Notes: a model not told the origin generated them from the letters alone. Shown: positions 8,136 to 18,265, counted from the stretch's first letter. The stretch is DNA of 64,000 nt from JBCBJZ01 sp038522635 (GCA_038522635.1 JBCBJZ010000002.1:1-64000); one strand, 5' to 3'. Translations and numbers: made by a program.

Positions 8136-9922
8136 ATGACCGACTCCCATGGTTTTGAAAGGCGCATCGCGGAATTGATGATGCCCACCATGGAATAGGT
8201 TTGCGGTAGGTTTCCCCACATCTCTCCGGTGCGCGGGTCGGTGTCCTCTGACATCAGACCCGCTTGACTACGATGCTGGAGCAACGCGTTGAAAATGTCA
8301 CGCGCCTCGTCGGTGCGGCCGATGCGGGCGAGCGCATCGATCCGCCAGAACGCGCAAATGTTGAAGGCGGTTTCCGGCGTGCCGAAGTCGTCCGCAGCCT
8401 CATAGCGGCGCACATGGGGCCCATCGGCGAGCACCTCTTCGATGCGCTCCACCGTCGCCACAAAGCGTGGATCAAGCGGATCGATCAGGCCGACTTCCGC
8501 CATCAGCAGCACGCTTGCGTCCATGGCTTCACCTTCGAAACTTTCAACGAAGGCTTGGCGCTTGTCAGACCAGGACCGTTTAAGAATTTCCGTTTGCATC
8601 GCGGTGGCGCGCCCCGACCAAAACCGTGCGCGCTCGGGCAAGTCGATCGCCTGTGCGATCTTGCCCAGGCGGTCACATGCCGCCCAGCACATCAACGCAG
8701 ATGACGTGTGAACCCGCGCGCGCGAGCGTAGTTCCCACATCCCAGCATCGGGTTGGTCGTAGAGCTTGAACGCCTGCTCGCCCATCAATTCCAGGCGCTC
8801 AAAATCATGCCCCTGCGCGCGCCGCCCCATACGCGCATCGATGAACGCTTGGGCCGCCCCCAGCACCACGTTGCCGTAAACATCGTACTGCAGATGTTCG
8901 TGCGCCTGGTTGCCAACGCGCACCGGCCCCATGCCGCGGTACCCGGCAAGCTGTGTTTCCTGTCGCTCGATCAGCGCGCGTTCGAGCGCGATGCCGAGCA
9001 CCGGCTGCACGTGCCCCTCGGGGGCTTGCGCGACCACGTTCATCATCCAGCCGAAGTAGTTTTCCATGGTGCGGTTGGCGGCAAGGTTGTTCAACGCGCG
9101 CACCACGAAAAACGCATCGCGCAGCCAGCAGAACCGGTAATCCCAGTTGCGTCCGCTGTTGGCCGATTCGGGGATCGAGGTTGTGGCCGCAGCGATGATC
9201 GCGCCGGTCTCCTCATAGGAGCAAAGCTTCAGCGTGATCGCTGCGCGCATCACCTCGTGCTGCCATTCAAGCGGCAGCGCCAGGCGCCTCGTCCATCCGA
9301 GCCAGTAGTCAGCCGTGCGCTCGGTGAATTCGCGGGCCATGTCGGCAGCGCTGGTCGAAAGCGGTTCGTCCGGCCCCAGGATCAGATGCACGGGATCGGT
9401 CAGATTGAACCAGGTCTCGCCGAGCACGTAATCGACGGCCGCATCGGTCGTCACGCGCAAGGTCATCTCATCATCGATGTAGCGGATGTGGTTGGAGCCG
9501 CGGGTGCGTTTGGGGCTTCGTGTCCCGTAGCCAAAGGTCGGGCGCAGGCGCAGGCGCACGCGCGGGCTGCCTGAGACGACGCGGATGGTGCGCACCAGGG
9601 AGCGCGGTCGAAACGCGCGTCCGCGGTCGACGTAGCGCGGCGCGAGGTCGATGACTTCGATCGTACCGGTGCTGCCGTGGAGCGTTGTCTTGAGGATCGC
9701 GGTGCGCTCCACGTAGGCTTGCGTCGCATGCGTGAAGCCTTCCAGATCGACGGCCATCACGCCCTGCCCCTCGTCGCGCAAGGCGGCATCCGCATTGATG
9801 AGCGCGTTGAAGATGGGGTCGCCGTCGAACCGCGGCAGGCAGCACCACACGATGCGCGCTTGCGTGTCGATCAGCGCCGCGTAACTGCAGTTGCCGATCA
9901 TGCCGAGGTCGAGGCTGGTCAT
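8132..9922 (-). CDS. Glycoside hydrolase family 15 protein (glucoamylase/trehalase-like)
   Basis: The 596-residue protein has the GH15 signature NWDYRFCWLRDAFF at about residue 275 and the N-terminal LGMIGNCSYAALID segment typical of bacterial members. GH15 enzymes hydrolyse alpha-glucosidic bonds with inversion, and some bacterial relatives are trehalases. Lying between otsB and otsA, it may break down trehalose or trim related glucans; that role is inferred from context. Start ATG 9922 has AGAAGG seven bases upstream. Longer ATG starts at 9976 and 9988 lack a good site, and the frame extends to 10036 inside otsB. There is no signal peptide, so it is cytoplasmic. Confidence 0.87.
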   Translation of the reverse strand: MTSLDLGMIGNCSYAALIDTQARIVWCCLPRFDGDPIFNALINADAALRDEGQGVMAVDLEGFTHATQAYVERTAILKTTLHGSTGTIEVIDLAPRYVDRGRAFRPRSLVRTIRVVSGSPRVRLRLRPTFGYGTRSPKRTRGSNHIRYIDDEMTLRVTTDAAVDYVLGETWFNLTDPVHLILGPDEPLSTSAADMAREFTERTADYWLGWTRRLALPLEWQHEVMRAAITLKLCSYEETGAIIAAATTSIPESANSGRNWDYRFCWLRDAFFVVRALNNLAANRTMENYFGWMMNVVAQAPEGHVQPVLGIALERALIERQETQLAGYRGMGPVRVGNQAHEHLQYDVYGNVVLGAAQAFIDARMGRRAQGHDFERLELMGEQAFKLYDQPDAGMWELRSRARVHTSSALMCWAACDRLGKIAQAIDLPERARFWSGRATAMQTEILKRSWSDKRQAFVESFEGEAMDASVLLMAEVGLIDPLDPRFVATVERIEEVLADGPHVRRYEAADDFGTPETAFNICAFWRIDALARIGRTDEARDIFNALLQHRSQAGLMSEDTDPRTGEMWGNLPQTYSMVGIINSAMRLSKPWESVI

Positions 9923-9999
9923 CGCAGCGCCTTCTTGTGTTGAGGATGGTTCATCAGGTGAGGGGCTTGCGCTCATCGTGATTTGCATGATCGCCGCGC

Positions 10000-10773
10000 T
10001 CAGCGCCTCGCGGCCTCCAGTTGCGCGCAAAGCCATCGAAAGACGGCCTCATGGTCGTCAAGGCGGTAACGCGCGGCCGTCGCGCCCTGACCGACCTTGA
10101 TGCTGACGCCGCGGGCCTCGGCGACGTTGTGGACGGCGGCAAAGCCGGCTTCGTCCGTGAGGTCGTCGCCGATGAAGACTGGAGCGCGTCCCGCAAATGG
10201 GCTTGCGCGCATGAACCGTTGTATCGCTTCGCCCTTGTCGGCGCCGCGCGTACGCGCTTCTGCCACGCATTTTCCACGTTGCACGATGAAGCCAGGATGC
10301 GCGGCGACCATCTCTTCGATGGCGCGCTGGCATGCCGCTTCGGCTGCGGGAGCAAGGCGCCAATGCAACGCGACCGCGTGGCTTTTGCGTTCGATCCCGA
10401 CGCCCTCGTGGGCTGCGACCACCGCGCTGCAATGGCAGTCGATCGCGGCGAGCGCTGCCTCATCCACGGGCGCTGAATGCAGCACGCCTTCGCCATCGCG
10501 TTGCAGGAGCCCGTGGAGGCCTGCGGCGGGCAACGTCAGCGGAGCGAGAAAGCGGTCGACATCGGCGATGCCGCGGCCGGTGATGATCGCGACAGCGCCG
10601 GAGGTCGCGTGGGCCAGATCGCGCAACACGTCTGGCAGGCCGGGGGGCACGACCACCGCATCGGGGGTGGGCGCCAAGCCGACCAGCGTCCCGTCGAAGT
10701 CGAGGAACAGCGCGCTAGAAGCGAGCGCGATCGCGGGTGGTGGCAGGGTGCGCGCGGACTCGGTTTCACACAT
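10000..10773 (-). CDS. otsB: Trehalose-6-phosphate phosphatase (HAD superfamily)
   Basis: It removes phosphate from trehalose-6-phosphate to give trehalose. HAD motif I (FLDFDGTL, with nucleophile and acid Asp residues), motif II (AIITGR) and the acidic motif IV (FIGDDLTDEAGF) are in order, with the OtsB cap between them. Start ATG 10773 has GGAAGG six bases upstream; an earlier in-frame start at 10815 does not. It is the first gene of otsB-GH15-otsA-glk. The 153-bp gap to ureG upstream has no clear terminator, so read-through from the urease operon cannot be excluded. Confidence 0.95.
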   Translation of the reverse strand: MCETESARTLPPPAIALASSALFLDFDGTLVGLAPTPDAVVVPPGLPDVLRDLAHATSGAVAIITGRGIADVDRFLAPLTLPAAGLHGLLQRDGEGVLHSAPVDEAALAAIDCHCSAVVAAHEGVGIERKSHAVALHWRLAPAAEAACQRAIEEMVAAHPGFIVQRGKCVAEARTRGADKGEAIQRFMRASPFAGRAPVFIGDDLTDEAGFAAVHNVAEARGVSIKVGQGATAARYRLDDHEAVFRWLCAQLEAARR

Positions 10774-10926
10774 CGTGCGCCTTCCGGTGACCAGGGATGT
10801 GCCCGTGGGTGTCACCGGTGGTCGCGTTCGTCAAGGCGCTCGAGGGGGCGCTCCAGTGGGCGCTCGCGTCGGCGCCTCTTTGGCCGTCCCGTGGCCGCTC
10901 CTCACGCCGATCCTGTGGCCGTCGCT

Positions 10927-11610
10927 TCAAGCGGCGCCTGCGACCAGGCCCCCGCGGCGCTCGATGAAGCTCACGATCTCGTCGATGCCGGCCCCGGCCT
11001 TGAGGTTGGTGAAGACGAAAGGCGCTTCACCGCGTTGCGCTTTGGCATCGCGGCGCATGACGGCAAGGTCGGCACCAACGTAGGGGGCCAGGTCGGTCTT
11101 GTTGATGATGAGCAGATCGGCACGCGTGATGCCGGGGCCGCCTTTGCGTGGGATCTCTTCGCCTTGCGCGACATCGATCACGTAAATCGTGAGGTCGGCG
11201 AGGTCCGGCGAAAAGGTGGCCGCGAGGTTATCGCCGCCCGATTCGATCAAAACCAATGCCAAATCCGGCCAGCGGCGTCGTAAATCCGCGATGGCCGACA
11301 GGTTCAGCGAGCAGTCTTCGCGGATCGCGGTATGCGGGCAGCCGCCCGTCTCAACCCCGATCACGCGGTCGCTGGCCAGCGCCTGGGCGCGCATCAGGAA
11401 CTCCGCGTCCTCGCGCGTGTAGATGTCGTTGGTGATGACGCCCATGTCGTAGCGCGCGCGCATGGCGCGGCAGAGCGCGGCCGTAAGCGTGGTTTTGCCG
11501 GAACCGACAGGACCGCCGATGCCGACGCGCAAGGGGCCATGCGGAGACGCCAGACGGGGCGTGGGCGCGTTTGGCTGATCAAGGGTGGGCGTTGAGGTCA
11601 GTTGGGTCAT
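10927..11610 (-). CDS. ureG: Urease accessory GTPase UreG
   Basis: A SIMIBI-class GTPase that couples GTP hydrolysis to delivery of Ni2+ to apo-urease together with UreD, UreF and UreE. The P-loop [10 protein letters not shown], the [14 protein letters not shown] segment, [15 protein letters not shown] with the metal-binding Cys-Pro-His, and [14 protein letters not shown] are all present. The N-terminus is about 20 residues longer than minimal UreG. The start overlaps the ureF stop by 4 bases (ATGA). This is the last gene of the urt-ure run. Confidence 0.97.
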   Translation of the reverse strand: MTQLTSTPTLDQPNAPTPRLASPHGPLRVGIGGPVGSGKTTLTAALCRAMRARYDMGVITNDIYTREDAEFLMRAQALASDRVIGVETGGCPHTAIREDCSLNLSAIADLRRRWPDLALVLIESGGDNLAATFSPDLADLTIYVIDVAQGEEIPRKGGPGITRADLLIINKTDLAPYVGADLAVMRRDAKAQRGEAPFVFTNLKAGAGIDEIVSFIERRGGLVAGAA

Positions 11611-12311
11611 GAGCGGAACACTCGCACGGTTTGGGTTTCGTGCGCCATCGACAGCAGGTCGACCATGACGGTCGCGGTGCCAAGATCGCGCTCGTGGCTG
11701 GTGAGGGCGTCGGCGCAGGCGCGCTGCAACGAGGGGAGCAGGGCAGCGGTGATGCGTTGCGCCTCGAATTGGCCGATCACGCTAAGCCGCATCGCAGCCG
11801 ACAGCCCCTGGCTCACCGTGTTGATCGCGAAGGCGCGCAGCGTGACGGGGCAGGCGATGGCGTGGTCGCGGCCTGCAAGGGCGACGGCGGCGGCGAGCGT
11901 CAACGGGCGAGCCTCATCATCCCAGATCGCGTTGGTCAGCGCATCAGGACGCTGCCAGCCGGCGCGGTAGGCCATGCGGAAGCCGTCGCCCTGGGCATGC
12001 GCCTCCAGATGCCGCTCTCGGGTCGTTTGAAGCGCGCTGGATAAGGCGCAGGCTTCCTGGAGGGATGCGTTGTCGCCGGCGCGGTCGATGAGCGCCATGA
12101 TGATCAAATCCTGGCCCAAGGGTCCGTGCTCAGCGAGCGCTTCGAGCCAGCCGCGTAAACCTGTCCCGTCGTTGACCGTGCCTTGGAGGACGGCGGCCTC
12201 CAGGCCTTGCGAATACGCAAAGCCGCTGACCGGAAACGCCGGTGACAGCCAGATGTGGAGCAGACCTTGCGGATCGCCCTCGCTGATCGCGACGCCTGGT
12301 CGATCAGCCAT
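11607..12311 (-). CDS. ureF: Urease accessory protein UreF
   Basis: It is part of the UreDFG activation complex that loads nickel into urease. The segment [20 protein letters not shown] near the N-terminus is the UreF signature, and the helical remainder includes the family-typical [21 protein letters not shown]-terminus. I start at ATG 12311 (234 residues), the usual UreF length. The frame runs upstream to 12515, but that part only mirrors the His-rich tail of ureE in another frame. The ATG overlaps the ureE stop by 8 bases. Confidence 0.94.
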   Translation of the reverse strand: MADRPGVAISEGDPQGLLHIWLSPAFPVSGFAYSQGLEAAVLQGTVNDGTGLRGWLEALAEHGPLGQDLIIMALIDRAGDNASLQEACALSSALQTTRERHLEAHAQGDGFRMAYRAGWQRPDALTNAIWDDEARPLTLAAAVALAGRDHAIACPVTLRAFAINTVSQGLSAAMRLSVIGQFEAQRITAALLPSLQRACADALTSHERDLGTATVMVDLLSMAHETQTVRVFRS

Positions 12312-12897
12312 GGTGAGGGTGGCCGCCGGTATCTTGGGTCCGCTTAGCGCTGTCGCCGTGGCCGTGGTCTTCGCTATGCGAATGTGTGTGACCATGCCCA
12401 TGCCCATGCCCATGATCATCGTGGTGGCCGTGATGGTGGCTTGCGTGCAGCGAGCCCGGTCCACCGTAGGCGCCGCCCTCGGGCTCGAAGGGGCGCATGA
12501 CCGCCTCCGCAGCACCGCCCAACCCGCGCACCATGGCCGCGAGCACGTGATCGTCCTGAATGTAAAGGGCTGCGCCTTCGCGATCGACTTCGGCGGGCGT
12601 GTGACGGTTCCCGATGTGCCAGGCGATGCGGGTCAGGGCTTGCTGTGAGGGCGCCGTCAGTTTCAACAACGCTTCCTCCGCTGCGATCACGCGCACCACG
12701 CCAGCTTCGCCGTCCCAAAGGCCCGCACCGTGCGCGAGGTAGGTCGCTTCGGCCAGGTCGAGCAGCACATCGTCACCCTGATCGGTGCGCAGCATCACCC
12801 GACGACGGTAGCGCTCGGCACGCACCAGCGTCACCGTCCGGGCGGCATCGCGCACGCGCGCATCGCCGGGCTGCAGCGTGGAGGTCGCGCGGATCAT
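12304..12897 (-). CDS. ureE: Urease nickel metallochaperone UreE with long His-rich tail
   Basis: It binds Ni2+ and hands it to UreG. The 197-residue protein has the N-terminal UreE domain (LDLAEATYLAHGAGL and the metal-binding-domain segment AWHIGNRHTPAEV). From about residue 148 it has a tail with more than 20 His residues alternating with Gly, Asp and Ser, a nickel-storage tail known from many UreE proteins. ATG 12897 is preceded by AAAGGAG at 8 bases, which decides this start over the longer frame at 12942. It lies 102 bases after ureC. Confidence 0.95.
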   Translation of the reverse strand: MIRATSTLQPGDARVRDAARTVTLVRAERYRRRVMLRTDQGDDVLLDLAEATYLAHGAGLWDGEAGVVRVIAAEEALLKLTAPSQQALTRIAWHIGNRHTPAEVDREGAALYIQDDHVLAAMVRGLGGAAEAVMRPFEPEGGAYGGPGSLHASHHHGHHDDHGHGHGHGHTHSHSEDHGHGDSAKRTQDTGGHPHHG

Positions 12898-12999
12898 CGG
12901 GCGGGGCTCCTTTGGGCTTTGGCGGTGAGACGATTGGCGCATGAGGAACGCAGGGTCCGAGCGGATGTCGGTTGCGCTGCCGCTTCGAGCAGCTAAGCT

Positions 13000-14715
13000 T
13001 CAAAACAGGAAATAGCGCTGGGCCATCGGCAAGCTGCTCGCCGGATCGCAAACGAGCAGCGCCCCGTCAGCGCGCACCTCGTAGGTTTCCGGGTCGATCT
13101 CGATCGCTGGGGTTGCATCGTTGAGCACCATCGATGCCTTCGAGATGCCGCCGCGCACGTTCGAAATCGCGACCACGTCCTTCTGCAGTCCCAGCCGCGC
13201 GCCGATGCCGCCCGCCAGCGCAGCCTGTGAGACGAACGTGAGCGATGTGCGCGTCATTGCCGAGCCGTAGGCCCCGAACATTGGGCGGTAATGCACCGGT
13301 TGCGGCGTTGGAATGGACGCGTTCGGATCGCCCATGGCAGCCGCAGCGATGGCCCCGCCCTTTAGGATCATGTCGGGTTTCACGCCGAAGAACGCTGGCG
13401 ACCACAGGCACAGGTCCGCCAGTTTGCCGACCTCCACCGAACCGATGTGCGCGGACATGCCGTGCGCGATGGCCGGGTTGATGGTGTATTTGGCGATGTA
13501 GCGTTTGACGCGGGTGTTGTCGTTGCCGCTGCCCTGGTCTTCGGGCAGGGGGCCGCGCTGCACCTTCATCTTGTGCGCGGTCTGCCAGGTCCGGATAATG
13601 ACCTCGCCAACGCGGCCCATGGCCTGGCTGTCGGACGCCATCATCGATAGCGCGCCCATGTCATGGAGGATGTCTTCAGCGGCGATGGTTTCCTTGCGTA
13701 TGCGGCTCTCCGCGAACGCGAGGTCTTCAGGGATCGACGGGTCAAGGTGATGGCACACCATCAGCATGTCCAGGTGCTCGTCGATCGTGTTGACCGTGAA
13801 CGGGCGCGTGGGATTGGTCGATGAGGGCAGCACGTTGGGCAGGCCTGCAACCTTCATGATGTCGGGTGCGTGGCCACCGCCGGCGCCTTCGGTGTGGAAG
13901 GCGTGTATCGTCCGATCTTTGAAGGCCGCGATCGTGTCTTCGACAAACCCGCTTTCGTTGAGCGTGTCGGTGTGGATCATCACCTGGACATCGTGATCAT
14001 CGGCAACGCTTAAGCAGTTGTCGATGGCCGCTGGCGTGGTGCCCCAGTCTTCATGCAGCTTGAGCGCGCAGGCGCCCGCCGCGATCTGTTCTTCAAGCGC
14101 CTGCGGGAGTGCTGCGTTGCCCTTGCCGGCGAACGCAAGGTTCATCGGGAACGCGTCAGCGGCCCGGAGCATGGTTTCGATGTGCCAGGGCCCCGGCGTG
14201 CAGGTCGTGGCATTGGTGCCGGTCGCAGGCCCCGTGCCGCCGCCGAGCATGGTGGTGACGCCGGACATCAGCGCCTCTTCAATCTGCTGCGGGCAGATGA
14301 AATGAATATGCGCGTCAAAGCCACCGGCGGTGAGCAGTTTGCCTTCGCCCGCGATCGCTTCGGTGCCCGGCCCAACGATGATCGTCACATCGGGCTGGAT
14401 GTCGGGGTTGCCCGCCTTGCCGATCGCGGCGATGCGGCCGTCTTTGAGGCCGATGTCGGCTTTCACGATGCCGGTGTGGCAAACGATCAGGGCGTTGGTG
14501 ATGACCGTATCCACAGCGCCATCCGCGCGCGTCACCTGCGATTGCCCCATACCGTCGCGGATGACTTTACCGCCTCCGAATTTGACCTCTTCACCGTAGG
14601 TGGTGTGGTCGCGCTCGACCTCGATGAAGAGTTCAGTGTCGGCAAGGCGGACTTTGTCGCCAACGGTCGGCCCGAACATGTCGGCGTAGGCGTCACGCGA
14701 GATTTTGGCCGGCAT
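13000..14715 (-). CDS. ureC: Urease alpha subunit (catalytic)
   Basis: It hydrolyses urea to ammonia and carbamate at a dinuclear nickel site. Metal and catalytic residues are visible: HxH in [13 protein letters not shown], the carbamylated Lys in ALKLHEDWG, His in [12 protein letters not shown] and [15 protein letters not shown], and the flap Cys-His in MVCHHLDPS. The 571-residue length and the RYFLF C-terminus match UreC. A 12-base gap separates it from the LprI-like gene. No key residue is missing, so it should be active once matured. Confidence 0.98.
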   Translation of the reverse strand: MPAKISRDAYADMFGPTVGDKVRLADTELFIEVERDHTTYGEEVKFGGGKVIRDGMGQSQVTRADGAVDTVITNALIVCHTGIVKADIGLKDGRIAAIGKAGNPDIQPDVTIIVGPGTEAIAGEGKLLTAGGFDAHIHFICPQQIEEALMSGVTTMLGGGTGPATGTNATTCTPGPWHIETMLRAADAFPMNLAFAGKGNAALPQALEEQIAAGACALKLHEDWGTTPAAIDNCLSVADDHDVQVMIHTDTLNESGFVEDTIAAFKDRTIHAFHTEGAGGGHAPDIMKVAGLPNVLPSSTNPTRPFTVNTIDEHLDMLMVCHHLDPSIPEDLAFAESRIRKETIAAEDILHDMGALSMMASDSQAMGRVGEVIIRTWQTAHKMKVQRGPLPEDQGSGNDNTRVKRYIAKYTINPAIAHGMSAHIGSVEVGKLADLCLWSPAFFGVKPDMILKGGAIAAAAMGDPNASIPTPQPVHYRPMFGAYGSAMTRTSLTFVSQAALAGGIGARLGLQKDVVAISNVRGGISKASMVLNDATPAIEIDPETYEVRADGALLVCDPASSLPMAQRYFLF

Positions 14716-14727
14716 AAGCGGGCGCCC

Positions 14728-15162
14728 CTATCGTGTGAGGAAATTTTTAAGTTGGGCGGTGCGCGCACGCGTCATGGCAGCAAGGCAGATGCTGACGGCC
14801 GCGCTTTGGCCGGATCCGCCGTACCACTCAAGGCCAATGATCTCACAGTGGCGATCGCGGTAGGTGATCCATGCCCGCTGCGCTTGGATGAGGGCCTTCT
14901 TGAAGCCCTTCTTCTGAAGCGGTGGTTCAGCGCCAGCGTCATTCTTGACCATGGCGGCGCGCACAAGCTTGTAGACGCGGTTCAGCTCACGGTCAGCCTT
15001 CTCAAGGTCCTTGCCCGCGCAGACCGTCATTTCGGCCTGGGAGCGGGGCTCATTGCAATTGGCGCGTTGCGCTGCCGCTGGGTGCACCGCCCATGTTGCG
15101 GCAACCAAAAGCATGACGGTGAGCGCGATGATCGGGGCAAAAATTCCGCGGGGGTGGTGCAT
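14728..15162 (-). CDS. Secreted LprI/DUF1311-like protein inside the urease operon
   Basis: The 144-residue protein has an N-terminal signal peptide (hydrophobic IIALTVMLLVAATWAV then AAAQ) and a mature part with cysteines at NCNEPRSQAEMTVCAG, RHCEII and SICLAAM, plus ALIQAQRAWITYRDRHC. This is the pattern of the LprI/DUF1311 family, which includes lysozyme-inhibitor-like proteins. ATG 15162 has GGGAG upstream, and its first base is shared with the ureB stop codon, so it is co-translated with urease subunits although it should act in the periplasm. Its role in urea metabolism, if any, is unknown. Similar genes in alphaproteobacterial urease operons come to mind, but I cannot check this here. 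Confidence 0.8.
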   Translation of the reverse strand: MHHPRGIFAPIIALTVMLLVAATWAVHPAAAQRANCNEPRSQAEMTVCAGKDLEKADRELNRVYKLVRAAMVKNDAGAEPPLQKKGFKKALIQAQRAWITYRDRHCEIIGLEWYGGSGQSAAVSICLAAMTRARTAQLKNFLTR

Positions 15163-15467
15163 CAAAGATCTCCCATAATCTGCTGTTGAAAGCCGTAAAT
15201 TTTGCGCGCGCCTACGATCGCCACAAGGGTGACCGTTCGCGTCTGGCCGGGTTCAAAACGGACCGCGGTGCCAGCGGGAATATCGAGGCGAAAGCCACGC
15301 GCCTTCTCGCGGTCAAACGAAAGCGCGCGGTTCGTCTCGAAGAAATGGTAATGGCTGCCGACCTGGATCGGCCGATCGCCCGTGTTGGCGATCTCAAGCT
15401 CGATGGTGGCGCGGCCGGCATTCAGCTCGATCTCGCCGTCGGCTGTGATGACTTCACCTACACGCAT
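15162..15467 (-). CDS. ureB: Urease beta subunit
   Basis: A small non-catalytic subunit of the urease (UreABC)3 complex. The 101-residue sequence has the UreB start [19 protein letters not shown], the core [17 protein letters not shown] and [16 protein letters not shown], close to the family consensus. AAGAAGG stands seven bases before the ATG. It is separated from ureA by 48 bases. Confidence 0.98.
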   Translation of the reverse strand: MRVGEVITADGEIELNAGRATIELEIANTGDRPIQVGSHYHFFETNRALSFDREKARGFRLDIPAGTAVRFEPGQTRTVTLVAIVGARKIYGFQQQIMGDL

Positions 15468-15515
15468 GGGGGCACCTTCTTTGTGTTGGGCGCGCGAGAC
15501 CTGCGCGCGCGGACC

Positions 15516-15818
15516 CTAACGGATCGGCGTATGCACCGTGACGAGTTTCGTCCCGTCGGGGAAAGTCGCTTCGACCTGCACGTCGTGGATCATGTCGGCG
15601 ATGCCATCCATCACTTGCGCCCGTGTGATCACTTGCGCCCCCTCATCCATCAGTTGCGCGACGCTGCGGCCATCGCGGGCGCCCTCGACCACGAAGTCGG
15701 TGATCAGCGCGATGGCCTCGGGATAGTTGAGTTTGACGCCGCGCTCCAACCGCCGGCGCGCCACCATGGCGGCGGTCGCGATGAGCAGTTTGTCTTTTTC
15801 GCGCGGGGTCAGATTCAT
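15516..15818 (-). CDS. ureA: Urease gamma subunit
   Basis: The structural gamma subunit of urease. The 100-residue protein begins [20 protein letters not shown] and contains [20 protein letters not shown] and the C-terminal [20 protein letters not shown], all family hallmarks. ATG 15818 is preceded by GAGGGAG; an earlier in-frame start at 15842 would overlap ureD. It sits 11 bases after the ureD stop. Confidence 0.98.
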   Translation of the reverse strand: MNLTPREKDKLLIATAAMVARRRLERGVKLNYPEAIALITDFVVEGARDGRSVAQLMDEGAQVITRAQVMDGIADMIHDVQVEATFPDGTKLVTVHTPIR

Positions 15819-15829
15819 GGCCGTCTCCC

Positions 15830-16792
15830 TCAGGTCATCCACACGCGCGGCACCGGCCTATCGGTGAGCCGTGGAACGATGGCTTCGGTGATGGCGCGAA
15901 GGCGGGCCGCGGTGGGCGCCAGCGCGCGAATGATGAGTTTGCCGTCAAATGCTGTTGCGGCGGCGACCGCGCTTTCACGCGTGGCGACCGGCTCGGGCGG
16001 CAGCAGGTGGCGGACCGCATCTAAGCGATCTTCGGCATCGGGGGCAATGTAGAGCAGCGTTGCGAACGCCCCGTGGGTGTTGAGACGTGCGCTCGGATAG
16101 GCATGCGCCAGCACGGCATCATCGAGCGCGAAGGCATCGGCGTAGCTTAATGCGCCGTTGCGCGTGATCCGCCACCGGTCCCTCAGGTGCAAGCGTCGGA
16201 CACGTTCGCCCATGGCGGGGCGGCCGAGGATGAGGCATTCAACGATGATCGCCCGGGCATCGGGCGCGAGGTTGAACGTGTAATCGCGCTCCAGGGCGGC
16301 ATCATCGAAGACGATCGTCTCTTGCGGCAGCCACGCGAAACGCGCCTGGGGGCCAATGTCCGCGTGCACCTCAAGACGGCTGATGGCTTTTCCGCAGCGG
16401 CGGTAGACGCGTTCGGCGGCCTGGGTTGCGACGCTCAGCGCGGCGCCGGTTTCCACGTTGAACGATTGGCGCACGTGATCGCCGCTGGCGATGCCACCGC
16501 CCGTGTTGATGATGATCGCTTGTGGAGGAGCGTCCGGTTTGCCTTTCGGAAAGCGCACCTGATAGCCGTCGCGTTGCGCAACGCTCGTGAGGGCGCTGCG
16601 GCCTTCTTTCAGCGCGACGCCAACGTGGATGGCGCCGTTCACCCTGATGCCTTCAAGCGTGGGCGCGCCTTTTGCGGATCGAGCCGACGTCGCCGATGCG
16701 CATGGCGCCGCTTGCGATCCGTGTTCCACGGCAGGTTCGCGGTTTGCGGTCGCGTTGAAGCCGGTTGCCACGCGATCCCCGTCAGCCGCCAT
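15830..16792 (-). CDS. ureD: Urease accessory protein UreD (UreH)
   Basis: It is a scaffold of the urease activation complex that binds apo-urease and passes nickel. Family segments are [29 protein letters not shown] and the [17 protein letters not shown] stretch. The first 50 residues are variable and low in complexity. ATG 16792 has GGTGG upstream; GTG 16804, 12 bases earlier, is also possible. It follows urtE by 21 bases, joining the transporter and enzyme halves of the operon. Confidence 0.93.
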   Translation of the reverse strand: MAADGDRVATGFNATANREPAVEHGSQAAPCASATSARSAKGAPTLEGIRVNGAIHVGVALKEGRSALTSVAQRDGYQVRFPKGKPDAPPQAIIINTGGGIASGDHVRQSFNVETGAALSVATQAAERVYRRCGKAISRLEVHADIGPQARFAWLPQETIVFDDAALERDYTFNLAPDARAIIVECLILGRPAMGERVRRLHLRDRWRITRNGALSYADAFALDDAVLAHAYPSARLNTHGAFATLLYIAPDAEDRLDAVRHLLPPEPVATRESAVAAATAFDGKLIIRALAPTAARLRAITEAIVPRLTDRPVPRVWMT

Positions 16793-16813
16793 CGTGTGGT
16801 CCACCCGCGCCCA

Positions 16814-17509
16814 TCAAACCGACAGATGCCGGCGCACGTCCGTTTCGCTCATGTCGGCCCGGCTGCCCGCAAGCACCACCTGACCACGATCCATCACGGC
16901 ATAGTCGTCCGCGAGATCACGGGCAAACTCGAAATACTGCTCAACGAGCACGATCGCCATCGTGCCGGTGTCGCGAAGGTGCTCGATCGCCCGGCCGATG
17001 TCTTTGATGATCGAGGGCTGGATTCCTTCGGTCGGTTCATCGAGCACGAGCAGGCTCGGTCGCATGGTCATCGCCCGCCCGATCGCCAACTGCTGTTGCT
17101 GGCCGCCGGAGAGGTCACCACCGCGTCGCCGCAGCATGTCCTTGAGGACCGGGAACAGCTCGAAGACCTCGTCTGGGATGAAGCGTTGCCCACGCGCGGC
17201 CGCCGCAAGCCCGGTTTCGAGGTTTTCGCGGACGCTCAGCAGCGGGAAAATCTCGCGCCCCTGCGGTACGATTGCGACGCCCGAGCGTGCACGCGCGTGC
17301 GCGGGTTGATGCGTGATGTCGGCATCGCGCCAGCGGATCGTGCCTTCGCTGACCGGGTGCTGGCCGGTGATGGCGCGCAGAAGGCTCGTTTTGCCAACCC
17401 CGTTGCGTCCCAGCACGCTTGTCACCTTGCCGATCTCAGCGGTGAGCGACACACCGCGCAACGCTTGGGCCGCGCCGTAGTGAAGGTTGATCGTATCCAC
17501 CTGCAACAT
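16814..17509 (-). CDS. urtE: Urea ABC transporter ATP-binding protein UrtE
   Basis: One of two ATPases of a branched-chain-amino-acid-type (HAAT) urea importer. Walker A LGRNGVGKTSLL, the signature LSGGQQQQLAIGRAM and Walker B LLVLDEPTEGIQPS are intact. The ending (MDRGQVVLAGSRADM then LSV) is typical. It starts 3 bases after the urtD stop. The order urtABCDE followed by ure genes supports urea rather than amino acids as substrate. Confidence 0.95.
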   Translation of the reverse strand: MLQVDTINLHYGAAQALRGVSLTAEIGKVTSVLGRNGVGKTSLLRAITGQHPVSEGTIRWRDADITHQPAHARARSGVAIVPQGREIFPLLSVRENLETGLAAAARGQRFIPDEVFELFPVLKDMLRRRGGDLSGGQQQQLAIGRAMTMRPSLLVLDEPTEGIQPSIIKDIGRAIEHLRDTGTMAIVLVEQYFEFARDLADDYAVMDRGQVVLAGSRADMSETDVRRHLSV

Positions 17510-17512
17510 CGT

Positions 17513-18265
17513 CTAACGCCCCAAGTAAACTTCGACGACGCGCTCATCGGCCGAGACGGCATCGATTGAGCCCTCCGCCAGAACGCTGCCCTCATGCAGG
17601 CAGGTGACGCGGACATCGAGCGCCCGCACGAAGGTCATGTCGTGCTCAACCACCACAACGGAATGGCTGCGCGCGATGTCCCTCAGCAAGGTCGCGGTAT
17701 CTTCGGTCTCGGCATCGGTCATGCCAGCGGCCGGTTCATCGACGAGCAGCAACTTGGGGTCTTGCGCGAGCAGCATACCGATCTCAAGCCACTGTTTTTG
17801 GCCGTGGCTAAGCGCGCCCGCAGGCGTGTTGCGCAAGCCCGTCAGGCGGACCCGGTCGAGGATCTGGTCAATCGCGTCATCGCCGATCGCATCGCGGGCG
17901 CCCCAAAGCGCGGACGTGGTGGTGCGCGGGCCGGCGAGCGCCAGACGGATGTTGTCGGCTAATGTGTGGCTTTCGAAGACGGTCGGCTTTTGGAATTTGC
18001 GGCCGATCCCGAGGTTGGCGATCTGCGTTTCATCAAGCTTGGTCAGATCGTGTGAACCATCGAACAGTGCCACGCCTTCATCGGGGCGCGTCTTGCCGGT
18101 GATGACGTCCATCATGGTGGTTTTGCCCGCGCCGTTAGGGCCGATGATCGCGCGCATTTCGCCAGGCTCCAAGAACAACGACAGGCTGTTGAGGGCCTTG
18201 AAGCCATCGAAGCTGACGGAGATGCCGTCGAGATAAAGCACGGATGATGTTTCGCGTGGGCTCAT
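17513..18265 (-). CDS. urtD: Urea ABC transporter ATP-binding protein UrtD
   Basis: A LivG-like ATPase of the urea importer. Walker A IGPNGAGKTTMMDVITG, signature LSHGQKQWLEIGMLL and Walker B LLLVDEPAAGMTDAETE are present. The family-typical GRKFQKPTVFESHTLADN follows the Q-loop. The 250-residue length is normal. It lies 18 bases after urtC. Confidence 0.95.
   Translation of the reverse strand: MSPRETSSVLYLDGISVSFDGFKALNSLSLFLEPGEMRAIIGPNGAGKTTMMDVITGKTRPDEGVALFDGSHDLTKLDETQIANLGIGRKFQKPTVFESHTLADNIRLALAGPRTTTSALWGARDAIGDDAIDQILDRVRLTGLRNTPAGALSHGQKQWLEIGMLLAQDPKLLLVDEPAAGMTDAETEDTATLLRDIARSHSVVVVEHDMTFVRALDVRVTCLHEGSVLAEGSIDAVSADERVVEVYLGR

Noticed and set aside
12312..12515. 68-residue N-terminal extension of UreF
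   Set aside because: It reads the His-codon repeat of ureE in another frame and is not part of the family.
14053..15189. 378-codon plus-strand frame opposite ureC
   Set aside because: It is fully antisense to ureC and the LprI-like gene, whose catalytic and cysteine motifs are unmistakable.
16187..17569. 460-codon plus-strand frame opposite ureD/urtE
   Set aside because: It is a GC-rich shadow of two well-supported genes on the other strand and shows no protein motif.
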